A DNA stretch of 64,000 bases from Saccharopolyspora endophytica. Lineage in GTDB: Bacteria > Actinomycetota > Actinomycetes > Mycobacteriales > Pseudonocardiaceae. A program made the position numbers and the translations under genes. Position 1 is the first letter of the stretch. Every line of letters begins with the position of its first letter. Below are positions 47,234-55,379 of the stretch, in pieces. Location of the stretch: contig NZ_JAGPXE010000004.1 in the NCBI RefSeq assembly GCF_018070075.1, forward strand, positions 496,001-560,000, written 5' to 3'. The notes beneath the pieces are model-generated. The model was given only the letters and a program-made list of their open reading frames with translations. It was not told where the DNA came from and searched no databases.

Positions 47234-47932
47234 CTACACCAGGGAGCGCATCGCCTTGTCGAAGTTGAGGACGTGCTCCCTGGCCAGCTGTTCCGCCTTG
47301 TCCGGCTTGCGCGATCCGATGGCTCGCAGCAGTGCCGAGTGCTCCATGACGTGGCTGTCGAAGTCCTGCATGCGGTCCAGGAAGACGCAGAAGATCCGCG
47401 TCGCGAGGTTGTCGTAGCGGATGAGGGTGTCTTCGAGGTGCGGGTTGCCCGCGGCGTGGTAGATCGTGCGGTGCACGTGCAGGTCCCAGCGCATGACCTC
47501 GTCGCGCGCCATCGAGCGGAAGTCCATGCCGTCGAGCTGGTCGACGAGGCCGCCGATCTCCTCCAGATCGGCGTCCGAGGCGATCTCCGCGGCTCGCCGG
47601 GCGGCCAGCGGTTCGAGGTGCACGCGCAGGTCGGAGATGTAGGCCAGGTCGGTGATGTCCACGGCCGTGGCGAAGGTTCCCCGGCGCGGGTAGGACACGA
47701 CGAGCCGGTCGATCTCCAGGCGCTTGAGCGCCTCGCGCACAGGGGTGCGGCCGATCTCCAGCGAGCGCGCCAGCGCCGCGTCGTCGATGGCCGTCATCGG
47801 CGGGATGTCCAGCATGATCAGCCGGTCTCTGATCGCCAGGTAGGCCTTCTCCGCCATGGACAGGTTGCCCGGTTGCTCCTCGCTCGCAGCAGTCATCATC
47901 GCCCCGACTTCATCAGAACGGAGTTCTGACAC
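47234..47932 (-). CDS. GntR-family regulator, FCD/FadR-type ligand domain
   Basis: 232 residues. Winged helix about 25-90 with 'DDAALARSLEIGRTPVREALKRLEIDRLV' and the wing 'YPRRGTFATAVD'. C-terminal FCD domain with metal-type residues in 'WDLHVHRTIYHAAGNPHLEDTL' and 'HVMEHSALLRAI'. FCD regulators sense small carboxylates or amino acids. Its location and five matching palindromes make it the best candidate regulator of the betaine/sarcosine genes. Start uncertain: GTG 47932 overlaps an operator-like site, ATG 47899 would avoid it. Confidence 0.88.
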   Translation of the reverse strand: MSELRSDEVGAMMTAASEEQPGNLSMAEKAYLAIRDRLIMLDIPPMTAIDDAALARSLEIGRTPVREALKRLEIDRLVVSYPRRGTFATAVDITDLAYISDLRVHLEPLAARRAAEIASDADLEEIGGLVDQLDGMDFRSMARDEVMRWDLHVHRTIYHAAGNPHLEDTLIRYDNLATRIFCVFLDRMQDFDSHVMEHSALLRAIGSRKPDKAEQLAREHVLNFDKAMRSLV

Positions 47933-47952
47933 ATCGAATTCTGGTACATCAG
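47926..47952. promoter_or_regulatory. Operator-like sites 4 and 5 before the GntR gene
   Basis: CTGACACATCGA (47926-47937) and CTGGTACATCAG (47941-47952) are relatives of the CTGATATATCAG consensus, 3 bp apart, at the GntR gene start. The arrangement suggests autoregulation. Sequence just beyond (TAGTATAG near 47955) could be a -10 element. Confidence 0.45.
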
Positions 47953-48081
47953 TAGTATAGCAGAAAGAATTCCGGCATCATTCGAAGTTTTTGGAGTGCG
48001 CGGTGAAATCATTCTGAATTGTGATTTCCGCGGCGCCGGACTTGCGATTCACGAGAATCGATCCGGATTCGCCGTGCGGCT

Positions 48082-48675
48082 TCACCGCGCGGGGATCGAC
48101 AGCCAGGTGAGGGCTTCGTCCGCCGCCGCGGCCGCGCGCTCGTGGGATCCGCTCTCGCTCCAGGCGACCAGGGCGGCGAAGGTGGCCGCCTGGTACCCGC
48201 TGGCCAGGGCGGAGGCGGCGGCGGGGGTGATGCCGGTGACGCGGTGCTCGATGAAGCGGGCGAGTTCGGCGATCCAGGGCCGGTAGGCGGTGGGGGCGGT
48301 GCCCGCGATCTCGGGTTCGGCGCACACGACGCGGATCCAGTCGGGGCCTGCGGGTGTCATCGGATCGTCCGAAATGGACGCGACGATCGCGCGGCGGACG
48401 GCGTCGCTGACGGGGGCGTCCGCGGGCGTGTCGTCGAGGGCGTCGCGCAGCCGGCGGGTGGCGACGGGCACGCCGATCCATGCGATGTCGGACTTGCGCG
48501 CGAAGTGCCGGACGAGCGTGCGGACGCTGATGCCGGTGGCCTCGGCGATGTCCTTCCAGCCCACGTCGTCGTAGCCGCGCTCGGTCCAGAGCCGGAAGGT
48601 CTCGGTGGCGATGGCGGCGCGGTCGAGCACGGTCGGGCGGCCGCGCTGCGGTGCGGAGGCGTCGCTGTTGCTCAC
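48082..48675 (-). CDS. TetR-family transcriptional regulator
   Basis: 197 residues. N-terminal HTH 'AIATETFRLWTERGYDDVGWKDIAEATGISVRTLVRHFARKSDI' in outline (about 20-63) is TetR-type; the C-terminal region is a ligand/dimer domain with no clear match. Divergent from an old-yellow-enzyme family gene, with a symmetric site between them, so it probably represses that gene. GTG start; no good ribosome site, perhaps a leaderless mRNA. Confidence 0.88.
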   Translation of the reverse strand: MSNSDASAPQRGRPTVLDRAAIATETFRLWTERGYDDVGWKDIAEATGISVRTLVRHFARKSDIAWIGVPVATRRLRDALDDTPADAPVSDAVRRAIVASISDDPMTPAGPDWIRVVCAEPEIAGTAPTAYRPWIAELARFIEHRVTGITPAAASALASGYQAATFAALVAWSESGSHERAAAAADEALTWLSIPAR

Positions 48676-48729
48676 CTCGCCGACGATAGTCGACCGAGGT
48701 CTCCGCGCTGGTCAACCGCTGGTCAGAAG

Positions 48730-48750
48730 TTTTGGCGCGATGCGACAAAA
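48730..48750. promoter_or_regulatory. Putative TetR operator between TetR and flavin oxidoreductase genes
   Basis: A 21-bp near-palindrome: TTTTG and CAAAA at the ends and CGC/GCG inside, so 8 of 9 outer pairs match around a 3-nt centre. It lies in the 130-bp divergent region. A direct repeat CGCTGGTCA also occurs nearby (about 48706-48726). Confidence 0.5.
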
Positions 48751-48805
48751 TGCTGGTAGGGTGCCGATCGCAACGCTGGACTTCCGACGAGGTGAGGACG
48801 AAGCG

Positions 48806-49999
48806 ATGCGCGAGAAGGTCATGCCCGACGTGCTCGCCCCGGTTGTGCTGGGGCCGTTGCGGCTGCGCAACCGGGTGCTCAAAGCCGCGACCTACGAGAA
48901 GAGGGCTCGTCGCGGACTGGTCACCGACGAGCTGATCGACTTCCACGTGCGGCACGCGGCCGGTGGTGTCGGCATGACCACGGTCGCCTACTGCGCGGTC
49001 TCACCCGAGGGGCGCACCGACGGGCACCAGATCGTCTGGCGCGACGAGGCCGTCCCAGGCCTGCGGCGGTTGACCGAAGCCGTGCACGCCGAGGGCGCTG
49101 CGATCTCCGCGCAGGTTGGCCACTCCGGGCCGGTCGCCGACTCCACCAAGACGAAGCTGCCCGCGCTCGGGCCGAGCAGATCGCTGAGCCTGCAATCGTT
49201 GCGCCCGGTCAAGGCCGCGACGCCGGCCGACATCGACCGGGTCGTCCAAGCGCACGGCGACGCCGCGAGAATGGCCGTGGCAACCGGTTTCGACGCCGTC
49301 GAGATCCACTTGGGACACAACTACCTGGCCAGCTCGTTCCTCAGCCCCAAGCTCAACAAGCGCACCGACTCCTACGGCGGAAGTCTCGCGAACCGGGCCC
49401 GGTTCGCGCTGCGGATCATGCGCGCCGTCCGTGAAGCGGTCGGCGACCGGATCGCGATCCTGGCCAAGCTGAACATGGATGACGGTGTGCCCGGCGGGTT
49501 CTGGCTGGACGAGGCGATCGCGGTGGCGCAGTGGCTGGAGGCCGAGGGCACCGTCGACGCGCTGGAGATGACGGCGGGCAGTTCGCTGCTCAACCCGATG
49601 TACCTGTTCAAGGGCGACGCACCGGTCCGCGAGTTCGCCTCGGTGATGCGCGAACCCATCCGCACCGGCGTGAAGCTGGTCGGCAGCAGGTTCTTGCGCG
49701 AATACCCCTACCAGGACGGCTACCTGCTGGACGACGCCCGCCAGATCCGCGCGGCGGTGGACCTGCCGATGGTGCTGCTCGGAGGCGTCACCAACCGGGA
49801 GATCATGGACACCGCGATGCGGGAGGGCTTCCAGTTCGTGGCGATGGGCCGGGCCCTCCTCCGCGAACCCGACCTGATCAACCGCATCGCCGCGGACTCC
49901 GGCACCCGGTCGCTGTGCAACCACAACAACCGCTGCATGGTCACCATCTTCACCGGCTCCCGCTGCGTCCTGACCCCGGACAACCCACCCCAACCCTGA
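48806..49999 (+). CDS. NADH:flavin oxidoreductase, old yellow enzyme family
   Basis: 397 residues. FMN TIM barrel with 'LRLRNRVLKAATYEKRA', 'AEGAAISAQVGHSGP', the OYE segment 'EIHLGHNYLASSFLSPKLNKRTDSYGGSLANRARF' in outline, and 'FVAMGRALLREPDLINRI'. C-terminal 'CNHNNRCMVTIFTGSRCVL' carries cysteines as in 2,4-dienoyl-CoA-reductase-like members, but the long iron-sulfur/FAD extension is missing. Substrate unknown. ATG 48806 with GGTGAGGA upstream; repressed probably by the divergent TetR. Confidence 0.88.
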   Translation: MREKVMPDVLAPVVLGPLRLRNRVLKAATYEKRARRGLVTDELIDFHVRHAAGGVGMTTVAYCAVSPEGRTDGHQIVWRDEAVPGLRRLTEAVHAEGAAISAQVGHSGPVADSTKTKLPALGPSRSLSLQSLRPVKAATPADIDRVVQAHGDAARMAVATGFDAVEIHLGHNYLASSFLSPKLNKRTDSYGGSLANRARFALRIMRAVREAVGDRIAILAKLNMDDGVPGGFWLDEAIAVAQWLEAEGTVDALEMTAGSSLLNPMYLFKGDAPVREFASVMREPIRTGVKLVGSRFLREYPYQDGYLLDDARQIRAAVDLPMVLLGGVTNREIMDTAMREGFQFVAMGRALLREPDLINRIAADSGTRSLCNHNNRCMVTIFTGSRCVLTPDNPPQP

Positions 50000-50092
50000 T
50001 TCCAGCGGAACCCGCGAACCGGATTTCAGTGGAATTCGGGGGCCGGTCTTCAGTGGAACTCGGGGACCCGATTTCCACTGAAATCCGGGATG
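49999..50092. repeat. Array of 24-nt mini-hairpin units (intergenic, four units)
   Basis: Four units with an exact 24-nt period beginning at 49999, 50023, 50047 and 50071. Each has a 5-6 nt arm, a 4-nt loop and a second arm, for example GATTTC-CACT-GAAATC in unit 4, then a G-rich spacer. Unit 4 is inverted relative to unit 2 (AGTG loop versus CACT). It lies between convergent genes and may terminate both, but the scaffold equals that of the in-gene array at 52623-52742. Confidence 0.7.
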
Positions 50093-50107
50093 GCAGTGGC
50101 GTGCTGG

Positions 50108-50908
50108 TCAGCGGCCCTCGAAGTGGCCCGGGCGCTTGTCGAGCACGGCGTTCATGGCTTCGGCGTGGTCGGCGGTGTGGTGGGAGAGGGCCTGCATGGT
50201 GGCCGAGAGCTCCAGCACGTGGCGCAGGTCGTTGGTGCGGGACTCCTTGAGCAGCCGCTTGGCCATCCGGGTGGCGTGCGGCGGGTTCTTGGCGATCCGG
50301 GCAGCCAGCGCGCGGGCTTCGTCGAGCAGCTGCTCCGGCTCGACGACGTGCGCGACCATGCCCCACTCGAGAGCCTTCGCGGCCGTGACGCGGTCGCCGG
50401 TGAGCGCCATCTCCGCCGCGCGCTGCGGGCCGATGGCCTGGGTGAGGAACCAGGCTCCGCCGTCGCCGGGGATGATGCCCAGCTGCACGAAGGACTCGGC
50501 GAACCAAGCATTGGTGGAGGCCACCCGCAGGTCGCACATCATGGCCAGGTCGCACCCGGCTCCGACGGCGGGTCCGTTGACGGCGGCGACCATCGGGACC
50601 TCGCACTCGGACAGGGCCAGCGGGATCCGCTGGATGCCGTCGCGGTAGCCGTTGCGCATCTCCCACGGGCTGCCGCTGAACATGCCGGCCTTCTCCCGCA
50701 TGTCGTTGACGTTGCCGCCGGCGGAGAACGCCTTGCCCGCTCCGGTGAGCACCACGCACCGCACGTCGAGGTCCTGCTGCACCCGCCGCGCGTTGTCCTC
50801 GAACGCCTCGATCAGGTCCGCACCGGAGATCGGATTGCGCTGATCGGGCAGGTTGATCGTCCAGGTCTCCACGTGATCGGCGCGCTCGACCAGCAGCACA
50901 TCGGACAT
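50108..50908 (-). CDS. Enoyl-CoA hydratase/isomerase family protein
   Basis: 266 residues. Crotonase fold: oxyanion-hole segment 'AFSAGGNVNDM' and 'AAVNGPAVGAGCDLAMMCDLRVAS', with acidic residue region 'FVQLGIIPGDGGAWFLTQAIG'. It would hydrate or isomerise an enoyl-CoA. Divergent from the acyl-CoA dehydrogenase pair, so it is likely one degradation pathway. ATG 50908 with GGAACG upstream; longer frame rejected. Confidence 0.9.
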   Translation of the reverse strand: MSDVLLVERADHVETWTINLPDQRNPISGADLIEAFEDNARRVQQDLDVRCVVLTGAGKAFSAGGNVNDMREKAGMFSGSPWEMRNGYRDGIQRIPLALSECEVPMVAAVNGPAVGAGCDLAMMCDLRVASTNAWFAESFVQLGIIPGDGGAWFLTQAIGPQRAAEMALTGDRVTAAKALEWGMVAHVVEPEQLLDEARALAARIAKNPPHATRMAKRLLKESRTNDLRHVLELSATMQALSHHTADHAEAMNAVLDKRPGHFEGR

Positions 50909-51060
50909 GAGAAGCGTTCCTCCAAAGCAGCCGGGCCTGACTCGGCGACACCCTACGTGCACGTGCGCCACCAGGTCATCGGCAAGGCCCGTTGACCTGG
51001 GACGTGCGTGCCGGTTACGTGGTGAGCGCAACCGTTCCGGATCCAGTGCAGGAGTGGCCG

Positions 51061-52179
51061 ATGCCGTCGTTGATGCCGCCGCCCGTTCGCGAGGACCAGG
51101 AGCTGGGCGCGGTGCGCCGGGAGGTGCGGGCTTTCCTCGCCGAGCAGGTCGCCGCGGGCGCCTTCGAGCCGACCGTGGACAGCTGGTTGAGCGGGTGGGA
51201 CGTGGATTTCACGCGCGCGCTCGCCGAGCGGGGGTGGCTGGGCATGACCGTGCCCACCGAGTACGGCGGCCACGGCAGGACGTTCCTGGAGCGGTTCGCG
51301 GTCACCGAGGAGCTGCTGGCGGCCGGTGCGCCGGTCGCCGCGCACTGGATCTCCGACCGGCAGGTCGCGCCGAACCTGCTGCGCTTCGGCAACGAGCGGC
51401 TCAAGCGGGAGTACCTGCCGCGCATCGTGACCGGCGAGGTGTTCTTCGCGATCGGGATGAGCGAGCCGGATTCGGGCTCCGACCTGGCCGGCGTGCGCAC
51501 GCGGGCGGAACGGATCGACGGCGGTTGGCGGGTGCGCGGCACCAAGCTCTGGACGTCCGGAGCGCACGTCGCGGACGCCTTCATCGCGCTCGTCCGCACC
51601 ACCCCGCAGGGGGAGGACCGCCACGGCGGGCTGAGCCAGCTGCTGGTGCGGCTGGACTCCCCGGGCGTGGAGATCCGGCCGGTCATCTCGGCGAACGGGT
51701 CGCACCACTTCAACGAGGTCCACCTCGACGAGGTGGTGGTGCCCGACGATCACGTCGTGGGGGAGATCGGGGCGGGCTGGCACCAGGTCACCTCGGAGCT
51801 GGCGTTCGAGCGCTCCGGGCCGGAGCGGTTCCTGTCCACCTACCAGCTGGCGAAATCCCTGGTGGGAAGCGTGGAATCGGCCGAAGCGGGCAGGATCACC
51901 GGCAGGCTGGCCGGGCTGCACCAGATGTCGCTGTCCATCGCCGCCGCGCTCCAGCGCGGCGACCGGCCGGACGTTCCCGCAGCGCTGGTGAAGGTGCTCG
52001 GCACCGTCCTCGAAGGCGACATCGCCGAGCTGGCCGACCTCGAGACCCCATCCGGTGAGACCGGCGACGTCGCCGCGCTCACCCGCCGGGCCGTGCAGCA
52101 GCGGCCCGGGTTCACGCTGCGCGGCGGGACGAACGAGATCCTGCGAGGCGTCATCGCACGCGGATTGGGGATGCGCTGA
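51061..52179 (+). CDS. Acyl-CoA dehydrogenase, first of a pair
   Basis: 372 residues with a full acyl-CoA dehydrogenase layout: N-terminal helices, 'MTVPTEYGGHGRTFLERFAVTEELL', FAD/substrate region 'FAIGMSEPDSGSDLAGVRTRAE' and 'KLWTSGAHVADAFI', C-terminal 'FTLRGGTNEILRGVIARGLGMR'. Next gene overlaps by ATGA and encodes a second, more divergent homologue, so the active enzyme is probably a heteromer as in actinobacterial FadE pairs. Substrate not readable. ATG 51061 with AGGAG upstream. Confidence 0.92.
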   Translation: MPSLMPPPVREDQELGAVRREVRAFLAEQVAAGAFEPTVDSWLSGWDVDFTRALAERGWLGMTVPTEYGGHGRTFLERFAVTEELLAAGAPVAAHWISDRQVAPNLLRFGNERLKREYLPRIVTGEVFFAIGMSEPDSGSDLAGVRTRAERIDGGWRVRGTKLWTSGAHVADAFIALVRTTPQGEDRHGGLSQLLVRLDSPGVEIRPVISANGSHHFNEVHLDEVVVPDDHVVGEIGAGWHQVTSELAFERSGPERFLSTYQLAKSLVGSVESAEAGRITGRLAGLHQMSLSIAAALQRGDRPDVPAALVKVLGTVLEGDIAELADLETPSGETGDVAALTRRAVQQRPGFTLRGGTNEILRGVIARGLGMR

Positions 52180-53327
52180 TGACCACCGTCGACCCGGAGC
52201 TGCGCGACGTGCTGCGCGAGGTGCTCGCCGGCGATCTCCACGACCGGCTCGACCAGACCACCGGCGGCTTCGACGCGCAGCTGTGGGAACGCTTGAGCCG
52301 ACTCGGTTTCACCGCCCTGACCGCCCCCGAGCAGCAGGGCGGTTCGGGCGCGGGCTGGCTCGAAGCAGCAGCCCTCCTGAGCGAAAGCGCAGCAGCAGCA
52401 GCACGACATCTCCCGTTCGCCGAAAGCGACCTGCTGGCCCACTGGCTCCTCCGCACCGCCGGAACCCCCGCGGACGACCCGACAACGCCGCTGACCCTGG
52501 CGATCGTCGAACCCGACGGAACAGCCCGCGCGGTCCCCTGGCTCGGCCAAGTCCCCGCGGTCCTCCTCTTCCGCCGCCCCAACGGCACCTGCGCCGTAGC
52601 CGAAACCCCCTCCCCACCAAACCCGGATTACTCCCGTAATCAGGACCCCGAAAACGGCCGTAATCGGGGACCCGACCACAGCGGTCCTCCGGACCCGGAT
52701 TACTCCCGTAATCAGGGACCTGATTACGGGAGTAATCCGGGTGCCCGGTCCGGGCTGCCTCGGGGGGAGATGCGGGGGGTCGAGGAGCCTCCTGGGGTCG
52801 TGGAGGTGGGGGCGGGGGTTCTGGACGAGTTGGTGCTGCGGGGGGCTGTGGCCCGGGCGGTGCAGGTCGTGGGGGCGTTGGACGCGGTGGTTCGGCTTTG
52901 CGTGGAGCACAGCCGGAGCCGGGTGCAGTTCGGGCGTCCGATCGCGAAGTTCCAGGCCGTGCAGCACCTGGTGGCCGAAGCCGCCGCTGAAGCAGCGCTG
53001 GCGCGGGCTGCTGTGGACGCGGCGGTGCTGGACGCGGCCGAGACCGGTGCGCTCTCGGCGGTCAAGGTCGCGGCGGCGCGGTCCTGCGCCGGACATGCGG
53101 TGTCGGTCGTCGTGCGCAACGCCCACCAGGTCCACGGCGCGATCGGCACCACCCAGGAGCACCCGTTGCAGCTGTTCACGCTGCCCGCGCTCGACTGGCG
53201 AGGCGAGTTCGGCACCACCCGCGACTGGGACCGCTTCCTCGGTGAGACCACGAGGACCTCGTCGCTGTGGGACGTCGTCCTCGGCGGCCCGGCCGACACG
53301 CCCAGCCTCCCGGGAGGTCACCGATGA
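52179..53327 (+). CDS. Acyl-CoA dehydrogenase, second of a pair, with repeat insertion
   Basis: 382 residues. N-terminal part 'LSRLGFTALTAPEQQGGSGAGWLEAAALL' and C-terminal 'RSRVQFGRPIAKFQAVQHLVAEAAAEA', 'QVHGAIGTTQEHPLQLFT' are acyl-CoA dehydrogenase-like but divergent, typical of the partner chain. Residues 149-188 are five 8-residue repeats (PDYSRNQD, PENGRNRG, PDHSGPPD, PDYSRNQG, PDYGSNPG) encoded by the 24-nt DNA array; they replace part of the mid beta-domain or extend a loop. Codon use after the array (52740-52920) is unusually G-rich. ATG overlaps the first dehydrogenase stop. Confidence 0.85.
   Translation: MTTVDPELRDVLREVLAGDLHDRLDQTTGGFDAQLWERLSRLGFTALTAPEQQGGSGAGWLEAAALLSESAAAAARHLPFAESDLLAHWLLRTAGTPADDPTTPLTLAIVEPDGTARAVPWLGQVPAVLLFRRPNGTCAVAETPSPPNPDYSRNQDPENGRNRGPDHSGPPDPDYSRNQGPDYGSNPGARSGLPRGEMRGVEEPPGVVEVGAGVLDELVLRGAVARAVQVVGALDAVVRLCVEHSRSRVQFGRPIAKFQAVQHLVAEAAAEAALARAAVDAAVLDAAETGALSAVKVAAARSCAGHAVSVVVRNAHQVHGAIGTTQEHPLQLFTLPALDWRGEFGTTRDWDRFLGETTRTSSLWDVVLGGPADTPSLPGGHR
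52623..52742. repeat. Array of 24-nt mini-hairpin units inside an acyl-CoA dehydrogenase gene
   Basis: Five units of exactly 24 nt starting at 52623, 52647, 52671, 52695 and 52719. Units 1 and 4 contain GATTAC-TCCC-GTAATC; unit 5 contains the inverse GATTAC-GGGA-GTAATC. Units 4 and 5 together form a perfect 23-bp inverted repeat (52694-52716 and 52719-52741) with a 2-nt spacer. As 24 is a multiple of 3 the frame is kept. Same scaffold as 49999-50092. Confidence 0.8.
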
Positions 53328-54535
53328 GCGGGGAACTGCTGGCCGGTGTGCGGGTCCTCGACCTGTCCACGGTGTTCATGGGGCCCTATGCGGCGCAGGT
53401 CCTCGCCGAGTGGGGCGCCGACGTCGTCAAGGTCGAATCCTTGCGCGGCGACCAGGTGCGGGGAGTCGGCGACACCTCGGGAGCCGGCGCGGGGCCGATC
53501 TTCGTCAACGCCAACCGGGGCAAGCGCTCCCTCGCCGTCGACCTCAAGAGCGACGACGCCCGCGACGTGCTGCACGCGCTGGTGCGCGATGCCGACGTGC
53601 TGCTGCACAACATCCGCCCGCCGGCGGCGGCCCGGCTCGGACTGACCTGGGACGACCTGCGCGAGGTCAACCCGGCGCTGGTGCTGTGCGCGTTCCGCGG
53701 CTACGGCAGGCACGGCCCGCACGCCGACCGCCCCGCCTACGACGACGTGATCCAGGCGGCCTCCGGCATCGCCGACGCCCAGGCCGCCGCGGGCGGTGAG
53801 CCGGAGTACTGGCGCTCGGCGGCGTCCGACAAGGTGATGGGCCTCTACGGTGCCGCGGCCACCTGCGCCGCCCTCCGCGCTCGCGAGATCGACGGTGCCG
53901 GCCGCTCGGTGGAGGTCCCGATGTTCGAGGGCATGGCGTCGTTCATGCTGCTCGACCGGCAGGGCGGCTGGCTCACCGACCCGCCATCAGGCCCCACCGG
54001 CTACCCGAGGACCGACTCCGCGCACCGGCGCCCGTACGCCACCGCGGACGGTCACCTGGCCGTCATGATGTACGCCGACAAGCACTGGATCGCGTTCTTC
54101 GACCTGATCGGCCGCCCGGAGCTCGCCGAGGACCCGCGCTTCCACGACATCGGCGCCCGCACGACCCACATCGACGAGCTCTACGCGCTGCTGGCCGAGG
54201 AGATGGTCCACCGCACCTCGGCGGAGTGGAGCGCGGCGTTCGCACGCGCCGACATCCCGCACGGGCCGGTCAACTCGATCGAAGACCTCTTCGCGGATCC
54301 GCAGCTGGTGGCGACCGACTTCTTCCAGACCGTCCATCAGCCGGGCGTGGGCCCGGTCCGGCTGGCCCGGCGACCGATCGACTTCGGAACGCCCCCGCCA
54401 CCACCGCGACCGGCCCCGCTGCTGGGCCAGCACTCCCGAGAGGTCCTGGCGGAAGCCGGGATCGCCGAGGAGGACGTGCAACGCCTCGTCGACGCGGGAG
54501 TGCTCCGCACCGACGAGATCACCCGGCCGGGCTGA
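53324..54535 (+). CDS. CaiB/BaiF family CoA transferase
   Basis: 403 residues, class III CoA-transferase. 'VRVLDLSTVFMGPYAAQVLAEWGADVVKVES', 'NRGKRSLAVDLKSDDARDVLHALV', 'AYDDVIQAASGIAD' (nucleophilic Asp region) and 'HGPVNSIEDLFADPQL' are typical. It would load a carboxylic acid onto CoA for the adjacent dehydrogenases and hydratase. ATG overlaps the previous stop. Its last 17 bp overlap the convergent methyltransferase gene. Confidence 0.92.
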   Translation: MSGELLAGVRVLDLSTVFMGPYAAQVLAEWGADVVKVESLRGDQVRGVGDTSGAGAGPIFVNANRGKRSLAVDLKSDDARDVLHALVRDADVLLHNIRPPAAARLGLTWDDLREVNPALVLCAFRGYGRHGPHADRPAYDDVIQAASGIADAQAAAGGEPEYWRSAASDKVMGLYGAAATCAALRAREIDGAGRSVEVPMFEGMASFMLLDRQGGWLTDPPSGPTGYPRTDSAHRRPYATADGHLAVMMYADKHWIAFFDLIGRPELAEDPRFHDIGARTTHIDELYALLAEEMVHRTSAEWSAAFARADIPHGPVNSIEDLFADPQLVATDFFQTVHQPGVGPVRLARRPIDFGTPPPPPRPAPLLGQHSREVLAEAGIAEEDVQRLVDAGVLRTDEITRPG

Positions 54536-55127
54536 GGATCGCGACGAGGAAGTCCGAGTCCGCTCGGCGCGGGCGCAGGTCCCAGGTGGCCAGGGCGACG
54601 TCCTGCGTGAGCCCGGCGGCCTCCACGTCGGCGAAGAACTCGTCGGGTTCGTACCCGCGTCCGGTCCCGAACCCGATGGCCACCCGGCCTCGCGGCGCCA
54701 GGTGCTCGCGGAACCGCTGCAGCACGGTGCGACGCGTGCTCGGGGCGAGGAAGGTCATCACGTTCCCGGCGCACACGATCACGTCGAACGGTTCGTTGAT
54801 GCCGTGCGCTGCGAGGTCGAGTTCCGCGAGGTCGTCGACGATCCAGCGCGGCCCCGGGTGGTCTTCCTCGGCGGCCTTGATCAGCGCCGCGTCGACGTCC
54901 ACACCGACCACGTCGTGACCGGCCGCCGCGAGGGCGCCGGCGACCCGGCCCGGGCCGCACCCGGCGTCGAGGATGCGCGAGCCGCGCGCGGCCATCGAGT
55001 CGATCAGCCGAGCCTCACCCGCGAGGTCCTCACCGGCCTCGGCCAGACCGCGCATCCGGCCGATGTACCAGGCGGAATGTCCCGGGTCAGCCGCCACCTT
55101 CTGCATCCACACGCTCTGCTCGACCAT
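54519..55127 (-). CDS. Class I SAM-dependent methyltransferase
   Basis: 202 residues. SAM motif I 'ILDAGCGPGRVAGALAAAGHDVVGVDVD' in outline (about 52-75), then 'FDVIVCAGNVMTFL' (motif IV region). Small stand-alone methyltransferase with no clear substrate. ATG 55127 is chosen; the frame stays open far upstream but without support. Convergent with the CoA transferase, divergent from the APC transporter. Confidence 0.85.
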   Translation of the reverse strand: MVEQSVWMQKVAADPGHSAWYIGRMRGLAEAGEDLAGEARLIDSMAARGSRILDAGCGPGRVAGALAAAGHDVVGVDVDAALIKAAEEDHPGPRWIVDDLAELDLAAHGINEPFDVIVCAGNVMTFLAPSTRRTVLQRFREHLAPRGRVAIGFGTGRGYEPDEFFADVEAAGLTQDVALATWDLRPRRADSDFLVAILSPAG

Positions 55128-55379
55128 GCCCCCATTGTGCAGCGCCGCAGCGACGCGGGGCTCACGGCCCGACGGGTCGGAGCCTCTCCGCTCGGAGGGG
55201 GCCGGCCGGCGTCGAGCGCAGCGGGGGCGCGCCCCCGCCCCCGCGATCCGACAACCACCTCCTTGCCGTATTGAACTGATCGGGTGCCTGGTCGACTCTG
55301 TCGGACGGTGGCGCTCTGCTCGGCGAGATCCGCCCGCCACCTCCCCTCGCCTGATCCCGCTCGGTTGGAAGGAGCTGAT

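Noticed and set aside
52623-52742. CRISPR array
   Set aside because: Units are back to back with no spacers, each is self-complementary and all are in frame within a protein-coding gene; no cas genes are present.
55221-55238. Perfect 18-bp palindrome of G/C runs before the APC permease
   Set aside because: Only G and C, low complexity; such palindromes arise easily in GC-rich intergenic DNA. No second copy seen.
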